NCBI RefSeq assembly: GCF_036492245.1
Contig: NZ_AP025286.1
Coordinates: 434,001-498,000, forward strand
Source of the DNA: Treponema bryantii
Lineage (GTDB): Bacteria; Spirochaetota; Spirochaetia; Treponematales; Treponemataceae
Reading direction: 5' to 3'
DNA: 64,000 nt
The notes under the pieces were generated by a model. That model searched no databases. It was not told where the DNA came from and saw only the letters and a program-made list of their open reading frames with translations. A program made the translations under genes and the position numbers. This document shows, piece by piece, positions 24,938-32,737 of this stretch; the stretch's first letter is position 1; every line of letters starts with the position of its first letter.

Positions 24938-25942
24938 ATGAAGAAAGTTAGTATAATTCTTCTTTCTATTTTCACTCTTTTGTTCTTTATTTCCTGCGGT
25001 TCAAAACCTGCTGCTGAAGAACAGAAGCCAGCAGCTCCCGAGGTAAAGGAAGCTATAGAAGATGTATCAGAAAATGTTGTAGATGAGAGTCTTACAAAAG
25101 CTGCTAAACTTGCTCAGCTTATGGAACAAATCAATGATGCGAGAAAAGCTGCTATTGAAGCAGGTGCTGATAGAAATTGTCCGGAGCAGATGAGTAAGCT
25201 CGATTACCTTCTTTCTGGTCTTAAAGACAGTGACAATCCGGAAAAGGCTGCACAGTCAATCATTGACAGATATAACCTTCTTGCAAATTACAGCAAGGCA
25301 GTTGATGCAAAGAAAGAAATTGACGAAAGCGGTTTTGCTTCTTATGCACAGAATAACTACGATAGAGGTGTAAGCAGCCTCAATAAGGTAGAAGCTGCTT
25401 TTGAAGCTGATTCAGATGATTTTGATAAGTCAGTTTTTGCAGAAGCAGAAAATGCACTTAAAGATTTTAATACAGTTATCAACGTAGCTTATAAGAAGCT
25501 TGCAAAAGAAGAACGCGATGCTGCAATGGAAGCAAAGAAAAAGGCAGATAGCGTAAAAGCTGGTGTTGCCCGCAAAGCAGAGTATAAAGAAGCAGCAGAT
25601 CTTATTCAGACTGGCGATTCACTCTATGCAATGCAGAATGCAAAGAAAGCTGTTGATAAATATAAAGATGCAAAAACAAAGTTTACATATCTTTATGAAG
25701 ATGTAGCTGCTAAGCGTGCTGCTGCACAGGCTGCAATTGAAGAAGCTAAAAAGCGTGTAGCAGAAAGTGAGAAGTTTGCTGAAGAAGCAGATGTTAAGGC
25801 TCCAATCACAGAAAAAGTTGAAGGTATCGAAGATGAAGATGCTGTTCTTCTTGAAGCTGATGATTATGAAGATCCAGAAAAGGCCGAGGCTGATATTGCT
25901 GAAGAGCTTGAGGATGATATTGATGAATCGGAGGCTAAGTAA
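24938..25942 (+). CDS. Helical periplasmic lipoprotein of treponemal type
   Basis: A 334-residue lipoprotein (FISC, Cys20). After an Ala/Pro/Glu-rich linker the protein is almost wholly alpha-helical, Ala/Lys/Glu-rich and strongly heptad-like, ending in a highly acidic tail (many Asp and Glu from about 285 on). It resembles helical-repeat envelope proteins of treponemes, but no enzymatic motif is visible. The next gene begins 2 bases after its stop and encodes a secreted LysM-like protein with a similar helical half, so the two may form one cell-wall-spanning complex. Function is unknown. Confidence 0.7.
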   Translation: MKKVSIILLSIFTLLFFISCGSKPAAEEQKPAAPEVKEAIEDVSENVVDESLTKAAKLAQLMEQINDARKAAIEAGADRNCPEQMSKLDYLLSGLKDSDNPEKAAQSIIDRYNLLANYSKAVDAKKEIDESGFASYAQNNYDRGVSSLNKVEAAFEADSDDFDKSVFAEAENALKDFNTVINVAYKKLAKEERDAAMEAKKKADSVKAGVARKAEYKEAADLIQTGDSLYAMQNAKKAVDKYKDAKTKFTYLYEDVAAKRAAAQAAIEEAKKRVAESEKFAEEADVKAPITEKVEGIEDEDAVLLEADDYEDPEKAEADIAEELEDDIDESEAK

Positions 25943-25944
25943 TT

Positions 25945-26634
25945 ATGAAAAAGATTATTTCGATTTTAGTAATAGCATTACTTGCAGCTTCTGTATTTGC
26001 AGTTAGTTACAAGAATAATACATTCCAGAAGCTTGCAGATGAGTATACAAAGAAGGCTGAAATTGCACTTGATGCAGGACAGTATGATGATGCTGTAGAG
26101 TATTCTAAGAAGGCAGAAGAAAATGCCGCTCTTTCTGAAGCTTATATCAGAATGATGATGGCTCGTGGTGAAGCAGAAAATAATATTAAGCTTGCAAAGA
26201 ATCAGATTGCATGGGCAGAAAAGATTGATGCTCCAAACACATTCCCAATGGCATATACTTCAGCAAAAGATAATCTTGAAAAGGCAGAAACTTCTTTCGA
26301 AGGTGAAGATTTTGAAAAGGCAAATGCTTATGCAAAGGCTTCACTTGCCGCTCTTGATGGAATCAGAGAAGTTACTCCACTTCCAGAGTTCTACATTGTA
26401 AAACCTTGGGCAGAAACAAAAGACTGTTACTGGAATATTTCTGGTCGTCCTTATGTTTACAACAACCCGTTGCTTTGGGAAAATCTTTATCAGGCAAACA
26501 AAAACAACATGCCAAAGCCTGAGGATCCAAACCTCATCCATCCAGGTATGAAGATGAAGATTCCAAGCCTTACTGGTGAATACCGAAAAGGCACATACGA
26601 TCCAAAGAAAGAATACGAAACTTACGGTAAGTAA
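25945..26634 (+). CDS. Secreted helical/LysM-like cell-wall protein
   Basis: A 229-residue exported protein with a signal peptide (about 1-19, cleaved after VFA). Residues 25-130 form TPR-like Ala-rich helices. Residues about 145-215 hold a LysM-like module: YIVKPWAETKDCYWNIS, then NNPLLWENLYQANK and HPGMKMKIP, matching the start, middle and end of a LysM domain. This would anchor it to peptidoglycan. It is translationally linked to the preceding lipoprotein (2-base gap). The module with CYWNISGRPYVYNNP seems particular to treponemes. Confidence 0.75.
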   Translation: MKKIISILVIALLAASVFAVSYKNNTFQKLADEYTKKAEIALDAGQYDDAVEYSKKAEENAALSEAYIRMMMARGEAENNIKLAKNQIAWAEKIDAPNTFPMAYTSAKDNLEKAETSFEGEDFEKANAYAKASLAALDGIREVTPLPEFYIVKPWAETKDCYWNISGRPYVYNNPLLWENLYQANKNNMPKPEDPNLIHPGMKMKIPSLTGEYRKGTYDPKKEYETYGK

Positions 26635-26643
26635 TTTTCAGAT

Positions 26644-26674
26644 ACCCTCGGACTTGATCCGAGGGTCTTTTTTT
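26644..26674 (+). terminator. Terminator of the envelope operon
   Basis: ACCCTCGGA and TCCGAGGGT form a 9-bp stem around a short loop, followed by C and seven T. Confidence 0.9.
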
Positions 26675-26676
26675 AT

Positions 26677-27246
26677 CTATATCTTTCCGCCGTTATGCTT
26701 AATATAAAGGCTCAACGCCATTCCCATAATGGCATGTGGGAACTGCTCAGTACCCATTCCTTCAAGAACTTCTTCTTTAGATAATTCCATACAGTTTATA
26801 AATTCATCATCATCAAGATTCTGTTTTCCTGTAGCCTTTAAATCCTGAGCGAGGTAGAAATGAACATGATTCTTAAAAAGAGCCGGATTTGGATTTACTG
26901 AACCGAGTTTAATAAGCATTCCTGCCTTAAAACCTGTTTCTTCTTCCAGTTCTCGGCGGGCAGCCTGTTCAGGTTCTTCTCCTTTATCAATTACGCCACC
27001 TGGGAATTCAACGCTTAATGCAGATTCACCATGACGCCACTGTTTTACCATAAGAAACTTATCATTGTGTTCTGGAATTACAATTACCCAGTCAGGAGCA
27101 TCCATTATGATGTAATCACCTTCTGTTCCATCAGAAGAAACGTTATGTCGTTTTGTAACAGTACAGACAACGGTTTTTAAAAGTGGTTCGGAAGGTCCTT
27201 CTTTCCATTTAAGTTTTTCATCTTCGGGCAGAAAATAATTTTTCAT
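26677..27246 (-). CDS. Nudix hydrolase, ADP-ribose pyrophosphatase-like
   Basis: Hydrolyses nucleoside diphosphate derivatives such as ADP-ribose. The Nudix box is intact: GGVIDKGEEPEQAARRELEEE fits GX5EX7REUXEEXGU. Upstream VKQWRHGESALSVEFPGG is typical of the ADP-ribose pyrophosphatase group, and downstream LGSVNPNPALFKNHVHFYLA fits it too. 189 residues, cytosolic. GGAGA precedes the ATG. It converges on the envelope operon, whose terminator lies 3 bases beyond its stop. Confidence 0.87.
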   Translation of the reverse strand: MKNYFLPEDEKLKWKEGPSEPLLKTVVCTVTKRHNVSSDGTEGDYIIMDAPDWVIVIPEHNDKFLMVKQWRHGESALSVEFPGGVIDKGEEPEQAARRELEEETGFKAGMLIKLGSVNPNPALFKNHVHFYLAQDLKATGKQNLDDDEFINCMELSKEEVLEGMGTEQFPHAIMGMALSLYIKHNGGKI

Positions 27247-27265
27247 AAAAAATCTCCGTTACTTT

Positions 27266-27294
27266 TTGACAGATTCAAATTCTCGTTTTATCAT
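27266..27294 (+). promoter_or_regulatory. Promoter of the cytidylate-kinase-like gene
   Basis: A perfect TTGACA, a 17-base spacer and TATCAT, giving a leader of about 70 bases before the ATG at 27372. Confidence 0.6.
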
Positions 27295-27371
27295 ATTATA
27301 GGGTTATAAACAGATTATTGAAATATCAACAGCCTGTTTTTAATCAAATTTTTATTTCGAGAGGTGAACTT

Positions 27372-28193
27372 ATGGCAGTAATTACAATTTCAAGACAGGT
27401 AGCAGCATTGGGTGATGAAGTAGCCGGCGAGCTTGCAAAAAGACTCGGCTATAAGTTCATCACAAGAAAGGAAATTGAAAAGAGAATTGTTGAACTTGGC
27501 TTTTCTGAGAACAAAATGCCGAAGTTTGACGAGCGTAAACCCGGATTCTTTGCATCTCTTACAAAAGACCGCGATGAATATCTGAATTATGCTCAATATG
27601 CAATCCTGGAAGCCGCAGAAAAGAAGAATGTGGTAATTATAGGACGTGGTGCTTTTGCTGTGCTTCAGAATGTACCGAATAATATTTCTGTGCGTCTTAT
27701 AGCTGATGAAGCAACCCGTATCGATCGTCTACGTAAAGAATTTAACTGGGATGAAAAACAGGCTCTTCAGCGTATTCAGGAAAGTGATGCAAACAGAGCT
27801 GGTTTTCATTCAAGTTTTTATAACGTAGATATCAATGATCCTGTAAATTATCATGCAGTTCTTAATACCGGTCTTTTGAGCCTTGAACTTGCTGTTGATG
27901 TTATAGCTGAGCTCGTAGAAAAGAAGGTTACTATTAAGCAGGAAGAAGAGGGGAATAAGATTATTGATGATCTTTTGAAGGCTCAGACTGTTGTAAATAA
28001 GCTTTCTATGGAAAGAAAACTTAATATTGAGTTCATGCATGCTACAATTCAGGGAAATACAGTTGTTCTTCATGGAGTATCTGATTCTCCGGCAGTTGTA
28101 GAACAGGCTTTGCAGCTGATACGCGAAGAGATGCCAGGCTACGATGCAAAGTCCGCAGTAAGCATTATTCATGATTTCAAGACTTTCCAGTAG
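27372..28193 (+). CDS. Cytidylate-kinase-like protein with C-terminal BON-like domain
   Basis: A 273-residue protein. Residues 1-185 match the cytidylate kinase-like family (PF13189): ITISRQVAALGDEVAGELAKRLG at the N terminus replaces a canonical P-loop, followed by YKFITRKEIEK, IIGRGAFAVL and a DEATRIDRL lid. Residues about 190-273 are an alpha/beta domain resembling BON, an unusual addition. The substrate is unknown. The ATG at 27372 is preferred because GAGAGGTG precedes it; a frame from 27318 lacks a site. pgsA follows with its own promoter. Confidence 0.8.
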   Translation: MAVITISRQVAALGDEVAGELAKRLGYKFITRKEIEKRIVELGFSENKMPKFDERKPGFFASLTKDRDEYLNYAQYAILEAAEKKNVVIIGRGAFAVLQNVPNNISVRLIADEATRIDRLRKEFNWDEKQALQRIQESDANRAGFHSSFYNVDINDPVNYHAVLNTGLLSLELAVDVIAELVEKKVTIKQEEEGNKIIDDLLKAQTVVNKLSMERKLNIEFMHATIQGNTVVLHGVSDSPAVVEQALQLIREEMPGYDAKSAVSIIHDFKTFQ

Positions 28194-28236
28194 GATTATC
28201 GAGCGACTCTTATAGACTGCAGTAAGTCCTTCTAAC

Positions 28237-28265
28237 TTGACTTTCTTTTCTATAAATTAGATAAT
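28237..28265 (+). promoter_or_regulatory. Promoter of pgsA, predicted leaderless
   Basis: TTGACT, 17 bases and GATAAT ending 6 bases before the ATG at 28272. Transcription would begin at the start codon. Confidence 0.6.
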
Positions 28266-28271
28266 ATTTGT

Positions 28272-28868
28272 ATGAAACTATCTAACAAGTTTACTTTTAC
28301 TCGCATTATTTTTGCACCTATTTTCTTCTTATTATATTTCATCCCGATTTGGACAGGCTGCGGTACAAAGTTCTCTTTGTTGATTGCTATTCCTTGTCTT
28401 GTCTTTGCGGAATTTACAGACTACCTTGATGGACACTATGCCCGCAAGCATAATGAAGTAAGTGACTTTGGTAAACTTTTTGATCCGTTTGCTGATGTTG
28501 TGCTTCATCTGACTGCTTTTGTATGTCTCATGCATTCTGTAAAAAGCGGTATTTCATATATGCCGGTTTTGTTTTTTGTTTTAATCATGCTTCGTGAGTT
28601 CTCTCAGAACTTTTTAAGAATGGTTGCAGCAAAACAGGGAACTGCAATTGCAGCGCGAAAAGGCGGAAAGCTTAAGACAGTGGTTTATATAATTGCTGAG
28701 TTCTACGGAATTCTTCTTGAACTTATGCTTCGTATGGATATAGTTCCACAATTCTGGGGTGGTCTTAAAATTGGAGTTTATGTCCTTTTTGGAATCTGTG
28801 TAATCTTAAGTTATGCATCATTTATAGATTATTTGATTCATTTCGGAAAAATCTTAAAAGATATCTGA
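28272..28868 (+). CDS. pgsA: CDP-alcohol phosphatidyltransferase (PgsA-like)
   Basis: A membrane enzyme of phospholipid synthesis, 198 residues with about five hydrophobic segments. The catalytic motif D-G-x2-A-R-x8-G-x3-D-x3-D is complete in YLDGHYARKHNEVSDFGK followed by LFDPFAD. The preceding N terminus KLSNKFTFTRIIFAPIFF is typical of CDP-diacylglycerol-glycerol-3-phosphate transferases, so PgsA is the best guess; a choline or inositol acceptor is possible in spirochaetes. No Shine-Dalgarno sequence; a promoter abuts the ATG. Confidence 0.85.
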   Translation: MKLSNKFTFTRIIFAPIFFLLYFIPIWTGCGTKFSLLIAIPCLVFAEFTDYLDGHYARKHNEVSDFGKLFDPFADVVLHLTAFVCLMHSVKSGISYMPVLFFVLIMLREFSQNFLRMVAAKQGTAIAARKGGKLKTVVYIIAEFYGILLELMLRMDIVPQFWGGLKIGVYVLFGICVILSYASFIDYLIHFGKILKDI

Positions 28869-28875
28869 TAAAACA

Positions 28876-28907
28876 AAAAGCGCGGTGTTATCCACCGCGC
28901 TTTTTTT
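28876..28907. terminator. Bidirectional terminator between pgsA and hsp20
   Basis: AAAAGCGCGGTG, a 5-base loop and CACCGCGC followed by seven T. A-tract and T-tract on the two sides suit both convergent genes. Confidence 0.9.
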
Positions 28908-28921
28908 ATGCCTTTTGTTCT

Positions 28922-29341
28922 TTAGCAGGCTTCAATTGCAATCTTTTTAGGAGCTGCAATTGCTTTTTTAGCCATGTTGATAGTCAAAATACCGTTCTTA
29001 AAGTTTGCTTTGATAGACTCGGCATCAACATCTGTAGGAAGTGTAAAGCGGCGTTCAAAACTTGAACTTCGTCTTTCCTTAAGAATGTACTTAGTCTTTT
29101 TATCTTTCTTGTCCTCTTTAGTTTCTTTTGTCTCTTCAACCTTAGAGGCAATAGTAAGATTGTCGTGGTCAAGCTCGATATTTACGTCTTTTTCAGAACG
29201 GCCAGGCAATTCCATTTCCAGAGTGTAGGCGTTATCTTCTTCTTTTACGTCAACACGTGGAGTATTTGTACAATACATAACACTTGGAGTGTTACCCATC
29301 ATGTCATTAAAAAGTGAATCAATAAATGAAAGTTCGTTCAT
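28922..29341 (-). CDS. Small heat-shock protein (Hsp20/alpha-crystallin)
   Basis: An ATP-independent holdase chaperone, 139 residues. The alpha-crystallin domain spans about 22-132: TPRVDVKEEDNAYTLEMELPG near the N-terminal edge, then a Lys-rich insertion (residues about 70-85), SSFERRFTLP, and ANFKNGILTINMAKK, the A-x-x-x-n-GvL family motif. The C-terminal tail is very short. GAGGTA precedes the ATG. No CIRCE element is visible upstream, but a short dyad lies at 29371-29392. pgsA converges on it. Confidence 0.92.
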   Translation of the reverse strand: MNELSFIDSLFNDMMGNTPSVMYCTNTPRVDVKEEDNAYTLEMELPGRSEKDVNIELDHDNLTIASKVEETKETKEDKKDKKTKYILKERRSSSFERRFTLPTDVDAESIKANFKNGILTINMAKKAIAAPKKIAIEAC

Positions 29342-29370
29342 ATCTATACCTCTTTGTATTTAGATTTGTT

Positions 29371-29392
29371 TGTAAGTGTTTAGCTTACACTT
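29371..29392. promoter_or_regulatory. Overlapping dyads upstream of hsp20
   Basis: TGTAAG/CTTACA and AAGTGT/ACACTT, both with 7-base spacers, overlap about 30 bases before the hsp20 start. They could form an operator for a heat-shock regulator. The assignment rests only on symmetry and position. Confidence 0.35.
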
Positions 29393-29471
29393 TTATATAT
29401 AGCAAATATCGTGCCAAGCATGCAGGATTGATTTAAAATAACGGCGAATCTGGCGCAAGGGAGCGGATTTG

Positions 29472-29571
29472 GGTGCAAAAAACACTTTGTGAGTTGCTAC
29501 CGCGATAGCGGCAGTTTATAGTTTCTCTACAACTCACAACGTGTAGCGCCTTATGGCGCGTTTTTTGTACC
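29472..29571. repeat. Branched inverted-repeat element (about 100 bp)
   Basis: GGTGCAAAAAAC pairs with GTTTTTTGTACC (one wobble), and CACTTTGTGAGTTG pairs with CAACTCACAACGTG (one mismatch). Between the stems on one side is a small hairpin GCGCC-TTAT-GGCGC, and near the apex CCGC-GATA-GCGG. The remaining intergenic bases 29342-29471 and 29572-29683 show no gene. It may be a structured RNA or a non-autonomous repeat. Confidence 0.6.
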
Positions 29572-29683
29572 TAAATACGTGACCGGAAGCCAAGTTTACG
29601 TTTATTTTATGATAATTAAGTGTGTCAAAATTACGCAGTTTCTATAAATAAAATGATACACTTTAGGTTAAAAGTGCACGCTT

Positions 29684-31030
29684 TTAGCGGAAAATAGTCT
29701 TAATGAGTGTTTTTATGTCCGCAATTCCCTGGTTATTGCCGTCCTGTGGGGGTAAAATCTGGTTGAAACCAAGGCTTTCTGCGGCTTTGATACGTTGTTT
29801 TGCTTTATTTACCGGGCGGATTTCACCTGCAAGGCTTAATTCTCCGAATACGGCAGTACCATTTTTTACTGCGATATCAGTTCTGGCAGAATAAAGTGCT
29901 GCAGCTAAGGCTGCATCTATGGCACTTTCGCTTAATTTTATGCCACCGGCAACGTTTACGTATATATCCTGATCAGAAAAACACAGTCCGCATCGTTTTT
30001 CGATGACGGCAGCAACCCTTGCAACTCGTCCGGAATCAATTTTTTCACTGTAAATACGTGAAACACTGGCTTTTGCAGGTACTGTAAGGGCCTGAATCTC
30101 TACTAAAAAGACTCTGCTGCCTTCAAAAACTGGTGTACAGGCTACTCCGGCAGGCTGATTTTCTTTTCTCTGTGTTAAAAAGAGAGATGCGGGATTTAAA
30201 ACAGGTGTTAATCCTTTTTCACTCATGCTGAAAATACCTATTTCATCTACAGAACCAAAGCGATTCTTCTGTGCATGAAGGAATCTTATGTCATCTGCAT
30301 TGCGTTCGAACGAAATTACAGTATCAACCATGTGTTCAAGTGACTTTGGACCGGCGATTGTACCTTCTTTTGTCACATGAGCTGTCATAATAAGCACTGA
30401 ATCACGTTCTTTTGCCCAGGAAATGAACTCATTTGCACAATATTTAAGCTGATTAACGGTACCAGGTATAATTCCGGCTTCAGCACTATATATTGTCTGT
30501 ATAGAATCTATAATAACAAAGGCTGGATTAAGTGAATCTAAGGCATCTAAAGAGTCTTCCAGGCGGGAAGTACACAAAATACTGATTCCATTGCAGGAAA
30601 GTTCCAGTCGGTCAGCTCTTTCTTTTATCTGTGCAGCTGATTCCTCGCCGCTTATATACAAAACTACTGCTCCAGACTGTGCAACACTGGCTGCTGTCTG
30701 TAAAAGCAGAGTAGATTTTCCGATTCCAGGTTCTCCTCCAAGCAGGATTGCAGAACGTTTTGTGGCTCCGCCTCCTAAAACACGGTCAAATTCGTCTATT
30801 CCTGTAGAAAGACGGCTGTTTTCCTGTGCTTTTACCGACGCAAGACCGACAGGCTTTTGCTTTTCAACTGCTTCACTGCCACGTCCTGCGGGTGTAACAT
30901 TGTTTTTGTCGATTATGATTTCTTCAAGAGAGTTCCATTCTCCGCATTCCGGGCAGCGGCCAAGCCATCTTGGCTGTGTATAACCGCAGTTAGAACATCT
31001 GTAGCTTACAGATCCACTTTTTTTTGCCAT
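29684..31030 (-). CDS. radA: DNA repair protein RadA
   Basis: A RecA-like ATPase that drives branch migration in recombination. All parts of the 448-residue protein are seen: C4 zinc finger (Cys12, Cys15, Cys26, Cys29), Walker A GEPGIGKST (99-107), the RadA-specific KNRFG within AQKNRFGSVDEIG, and a Lon-protease-like C-terminal domain. GAGGT precedes the ATG. A weak AAAAG/CTTTT hairpin lies just past the stop. The upstream gap to the small-RNA promoter is 57 bases. Confidence 0.95.
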   Translation of the reverse strand: MAKKSGSVSYRCSNCGYTQPRWLGRCPECGEWNSLEEIIIDKNNVTPAGRGSEAVEKQKPVGLASVKAQENSRLSTGIDEFDRVLGGGATKRSAILLGGEPGIGKSTLLLQTAASVAQSGAVVLYISGEESAAQIKERADRLELSCNGISILCTSRLEDSLDALDSLNPAFVIIDSIQTIYSAEAGIIPGTVNQLKYCANEFISWAKERDSVLIMTAHVTKEGTIAGPKSLEHMVDTVISFERNADDIRFLHAQKNRFGSVDEIGIFSMSEKGLTPVLNPASLFLTQRKENQPAGVACTPVFEGSRVFLVEIQALTVPAKASVSRIYSEKIDSGRVARVAAVIEKRCGLCFSDQDIYVNVAGGIKLSESAIDAALAAALYSARTDIAVKNGTAVFGELSLAGEIRPVNKAKQRIKAAESLGFNQILPPQDGNNQGIADIKTLIKTIFR

Positions 31031-31087
31031 AGTACCTCATTCGCTCGGATTTTTTTAAGGAATTTTTGTGAAATTTTCACAAAACTA

Positions 31088-31116
31088 TTGACATCTGAAT
31101 AAGATGGTATTATATT
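31088..31116 (+). promoter_or_regulatory. Promoter of the orphan small RNA
   Basis: A perfect TTGACA, a 17-base spacer and TATATT. It points away from radA into a region with no reading frame on the plus strand. Confidence 0.8.
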
Positions 31117-31122
31117 AAAGTC

Positions 31123-31216
31123 AGCTTGTAAATAAGCTGATAAACTCTCTCCGATGTCCAGCAACGCTGGACGGCAAGGTTCCCTTTTAGTGTTACTGTC
31201 TGGGAACCTTGTTTTA
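31123..31216 (+). ncRNA. Candidate small RNA with three hairpins
   Basis: A transcript of about 94 bases is defined by a near-consensus promoter and an intrinsic terminator. Hairpin 1 is TCAGCTT/AAGCTGA with a 6-base loop (31121-31140, so transcription may begin within its first bases); hairpin 2 is GTCCAGC-AAC-GCTGGAC (31156-31172); hairpin 3 is the terminator. The linker between hairpins 1 and 2, TAAACTCTCTCCGAT, is a single-stranded pyrimidine-rich segment suited to base pairing. No open reading frame with a ribosome binding site is present. It matches no RNA family I recognise. Both flanking genes lie on the minus strand, so it is not a riboswitch of either. Confidence 0.72.
31176..31216 (+). 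terminator. Terminator of the small RNA
   Basis: AAGGTTCCC and GGGAACCTT form a 9-bp stem followed by GTTTTATTTA. Only the plus strand has the T-tract, so it does not serve cysE on the minus strand. Confidence 0.8.
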
Positions 31217-31217
31217 T

Positions 31218-32087
31218 TTAACCTTGTGTAATTACTGATCCGGCTGCCACGCTTTCTGTAACCCAGGTGTTACCGCCAATGGTTGAACCGCGGCCAATAA
31301 TAGTTTCACCACCGAGAATTGTTGCATTTGCGTAAATTGTTACATCATCTTCTATAGTAGGGTGTCTCTTCTTGTTCTGAAGATTCTTCTTAACGCTTAA
31401 AGCACCAAGTGTTACACCCTGATAAATCTTAACATTTGTTCCAATAATACAGGTTTCGCCAATAACAACACCGGTTCCGTGATCTATAAAGAAAGATTCA
31501 CCGATAGTTGCGCCCGGATGAATATCAATACCAGTTTTACCGTGAACATGCTCACTCATAATACGAGGAATAATAGGTACTCCGTTTTCATAAAGGAAGT
31601 GTGCAATGCGGTATACAAGGATTGCTTCCAGACCAGGATAAGAAAGAACTACTTCCTCGTTGCTTTTTGCAGCAGGATCGCCATTAAAGGCTGCTTTTAC
31701 ATCAAGTTGAATCTTGCGGCGGATTTCTGGTATTTCTTCTATTAATGCAATAGCTGTTTTTTCAGCCAGCTTAAAACAATGTGATTCTGCAATATTATTG
31801 ATTTCGTCATGTGTGCAGGTCTGGGCCTTTGTATAAATCAATGCCTTCTGAATTTCGCGTGTCAGATTAGCGATTATATTGTTTACTTTCTGACCTGTAA
31901 TATAACGGATGTTTACAGAATCAATATCTTCTGCAGTTTTAAAGCCCGGAAAAATTACAGTCTGAATATCAGAAAGAATCGAAACTACATTCTGTCTGTT
32001 TGGAAAATCTTCGGTATGGTTTCTGTTGATGAGTCCGTATCTGTCATAGGAATCCAGAATTCCATCTATCAGCATATCAATATTCAT
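31218..32087 (-). CDS. cysE: Serine O-acetyltransferase
   Basis: Makes O-acetylserine for cysteine synthesis. The C-terminal half is a left-handed beta helix of hexapeptide repeats: [15 protein letters not shown], then [13 protein letters not shown] with the catalytic Asp-His, and [14 protein letters not shown]-like turns. The N-terminal helical region is long, as in the SAT subgroup of spirochaetes and some anaerobes. The ATG at 32087 has GGGG upstream; another ATG at 32099 is possible. About 290 residues. The upstream region is very AT-rich, with repeated TATTCTAT. Confidence 0.88.
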   Translation of the reverse strand: MNIDMLIDGILDSYDRYGLINRNHTEDFPNRQNVVSILSDIQTVIFPGFKTAEDIDSVNIRYITGQKVNNIIANLTREIQKALIYTKAQTCTHDEINNIAESHCFKLAEKTAIALIEEIPEIRRKIQLDVKAAFNGDPAAKSNEEVVLSYPGLEAILVYRIAHFLYENGVPIIPRIMSEHVHGKTGIDIHPGATIGESFFIDHGTGVVIGETCIIGTNVKIYQGVTLGALSVKKNLQNKKRHPTIEDDVTIYANATILGGETIIGRGSTIGGNTWVTESVAAGSVITQG

Positions 32088-32119
32088 AGAAAACCCCATT
32101 GTTTTAAATGATGATAAAT

Positions 32120-32160
32120 AATATCATAGAATATATAAATATTCTATCTATATATTCTAT
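32120..32160. promoter_or_regulatory. AT-rich repeated/palindromic tract upstream of cysE
   Basis: ATAGAATAT and ATATTCTAT face each other and TATTCTAT recurs, between the divergent cysE and tRNA-Thr genes. It may contain the cysE promoter or a regulator site. No further feature is visible between 32100 and 32234. Confidence 0.3.
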
Positions 32161-32234
32161 AGGTTTATAGAAATAAAAGTTATAAAATTTATGAAAAATT
32201 CAGGTGAAATTTCATAAATTCATGAAGAATTTTA

Positions 32235-32263
32235 TTGACTAAAATTATTTCTTAGTTTATATT
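32235..32263 (+). promoter_or_regulatory. Promoter of the tRNA-Thr/rpmG/secE unit
   Basis: TTGACT, 17 bases and TATATT, predicting a start near 32270, 40 bases before tRNA-Thr. It probably drives the start of the ribosomal superoperon. Confidence 0.7.
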
Positions 32264-32309
32264 CGTAGAACGCATGTTTTCTATGAGTTAGTGTGGAATA
32301 CTGCATGAT

Positions 32310-32382
32310 GCCCCCGTAGCTCAGTTGGTAGAGCACCACATCGGTAATGTGGAGGTCTGCAGTCCGATTCTGCACGTGGGCT
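32310..32382 (+). tRNA. tRNA-Thr (GGT), atypical
   Basis: A 73-base cloverleaf without CCA. Acceptor GCCCCCG pairs with CGTGGGC except for a C-T mismatch at pair 5-68. The D arm is GCTC/GAGC, the anticodon arm CCACA/TGTGG and the T arm TGCAG/CTGCA. The anticodon GGT reads ACC/ACT threonine codons. Two near-universal bases differ: position 33 is C rather than T, and position 55 is C rather than T. The gene may therefore be degenerate or an unusual functional variant. Confidence 0.8.
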
Positions 32383-32427
32383 TTTGAAATTGAAAATTTT
32401 TTGAGCGAATATATTTAGGAGTTAAAT

Positions 32428-32604
32428 ATGGGAAGCAAGAAGAAAGGTGCTGTTGAAATTATCGCTTTGCAGTGCACAGAATGTAAGAGAAAGAATTATA
32501 CTACTTACAAGAACCGTAAGAACATCACAGGCAAACTTGAGAAGAATAAGTATTGTCCATGGTGCAAGAAGAGTATTCTTCACAAAGAAACAAAAGCAAA
32601 ATAA
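32428..32604 (+). CDS. rpmG: 50S ribosomal protein L33
   Basis: A 58-residue protein of the large subunit E-site region. It is the zinc-binding (C+) form, with QCTEC (Cys16, Cys19) and YCPWC (Cys43, Cys46) and the typical [12 protein letters not shown] between them. AGGAG precedes the ATG. It lies between two tRNA genes, an arrangement also known in other bacteria for rpmG, tRNA-Trp and secE. Confidence 0.95.
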   Translation: MGSKKKGAVEIIALQCTECKRKNYTTYKNRKNITGKLEKNKYCPWCKKSILHKETKAK

Positions 32605-32643
32605 TTTTTGATATTTATCCGGCTTCGGTCGGTTTAGATATAT

Positions 32644-32716
32644 AGGGCAGTAGTTCAGCTGGTAGAGCAGCGGTCTCCAAAACCGCCTGTCGTGGGTTCA
32701 AATCCTGCCTGCCCTG
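32644..32716 (+). tRNA. tRNA-Trp (CCA)
   Basis: A 73-base cloverleaf with acceptor AGGGCAG/CTGCCCT, anticodon stem GCGGT/ACCGC and anticodon CCA, T loop TTCAAAT and discriminator G. Pairing is complete. CCA is not encoded. It lies between rpmG and secE. Confidence 0.96.
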
Positions 32717-32737
32717 ATTTTATAAAGGAAAGGTGTT

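Noticed and set aside
29472-29571. tRNA or SRP RNA gene in the branched element
   Set aside because: No anticodon arm, T loop or SRP GNAR/GGAG tetraloop motif can be found.
31088-31216. Riboswitch or leader controlling cysE or radA
   Set aside because: Promoter and terminator point to the plus strand, while both genes are on the minus strand and the element lies beyond the cysE stop and upstream of the radA start in the wrong direction.
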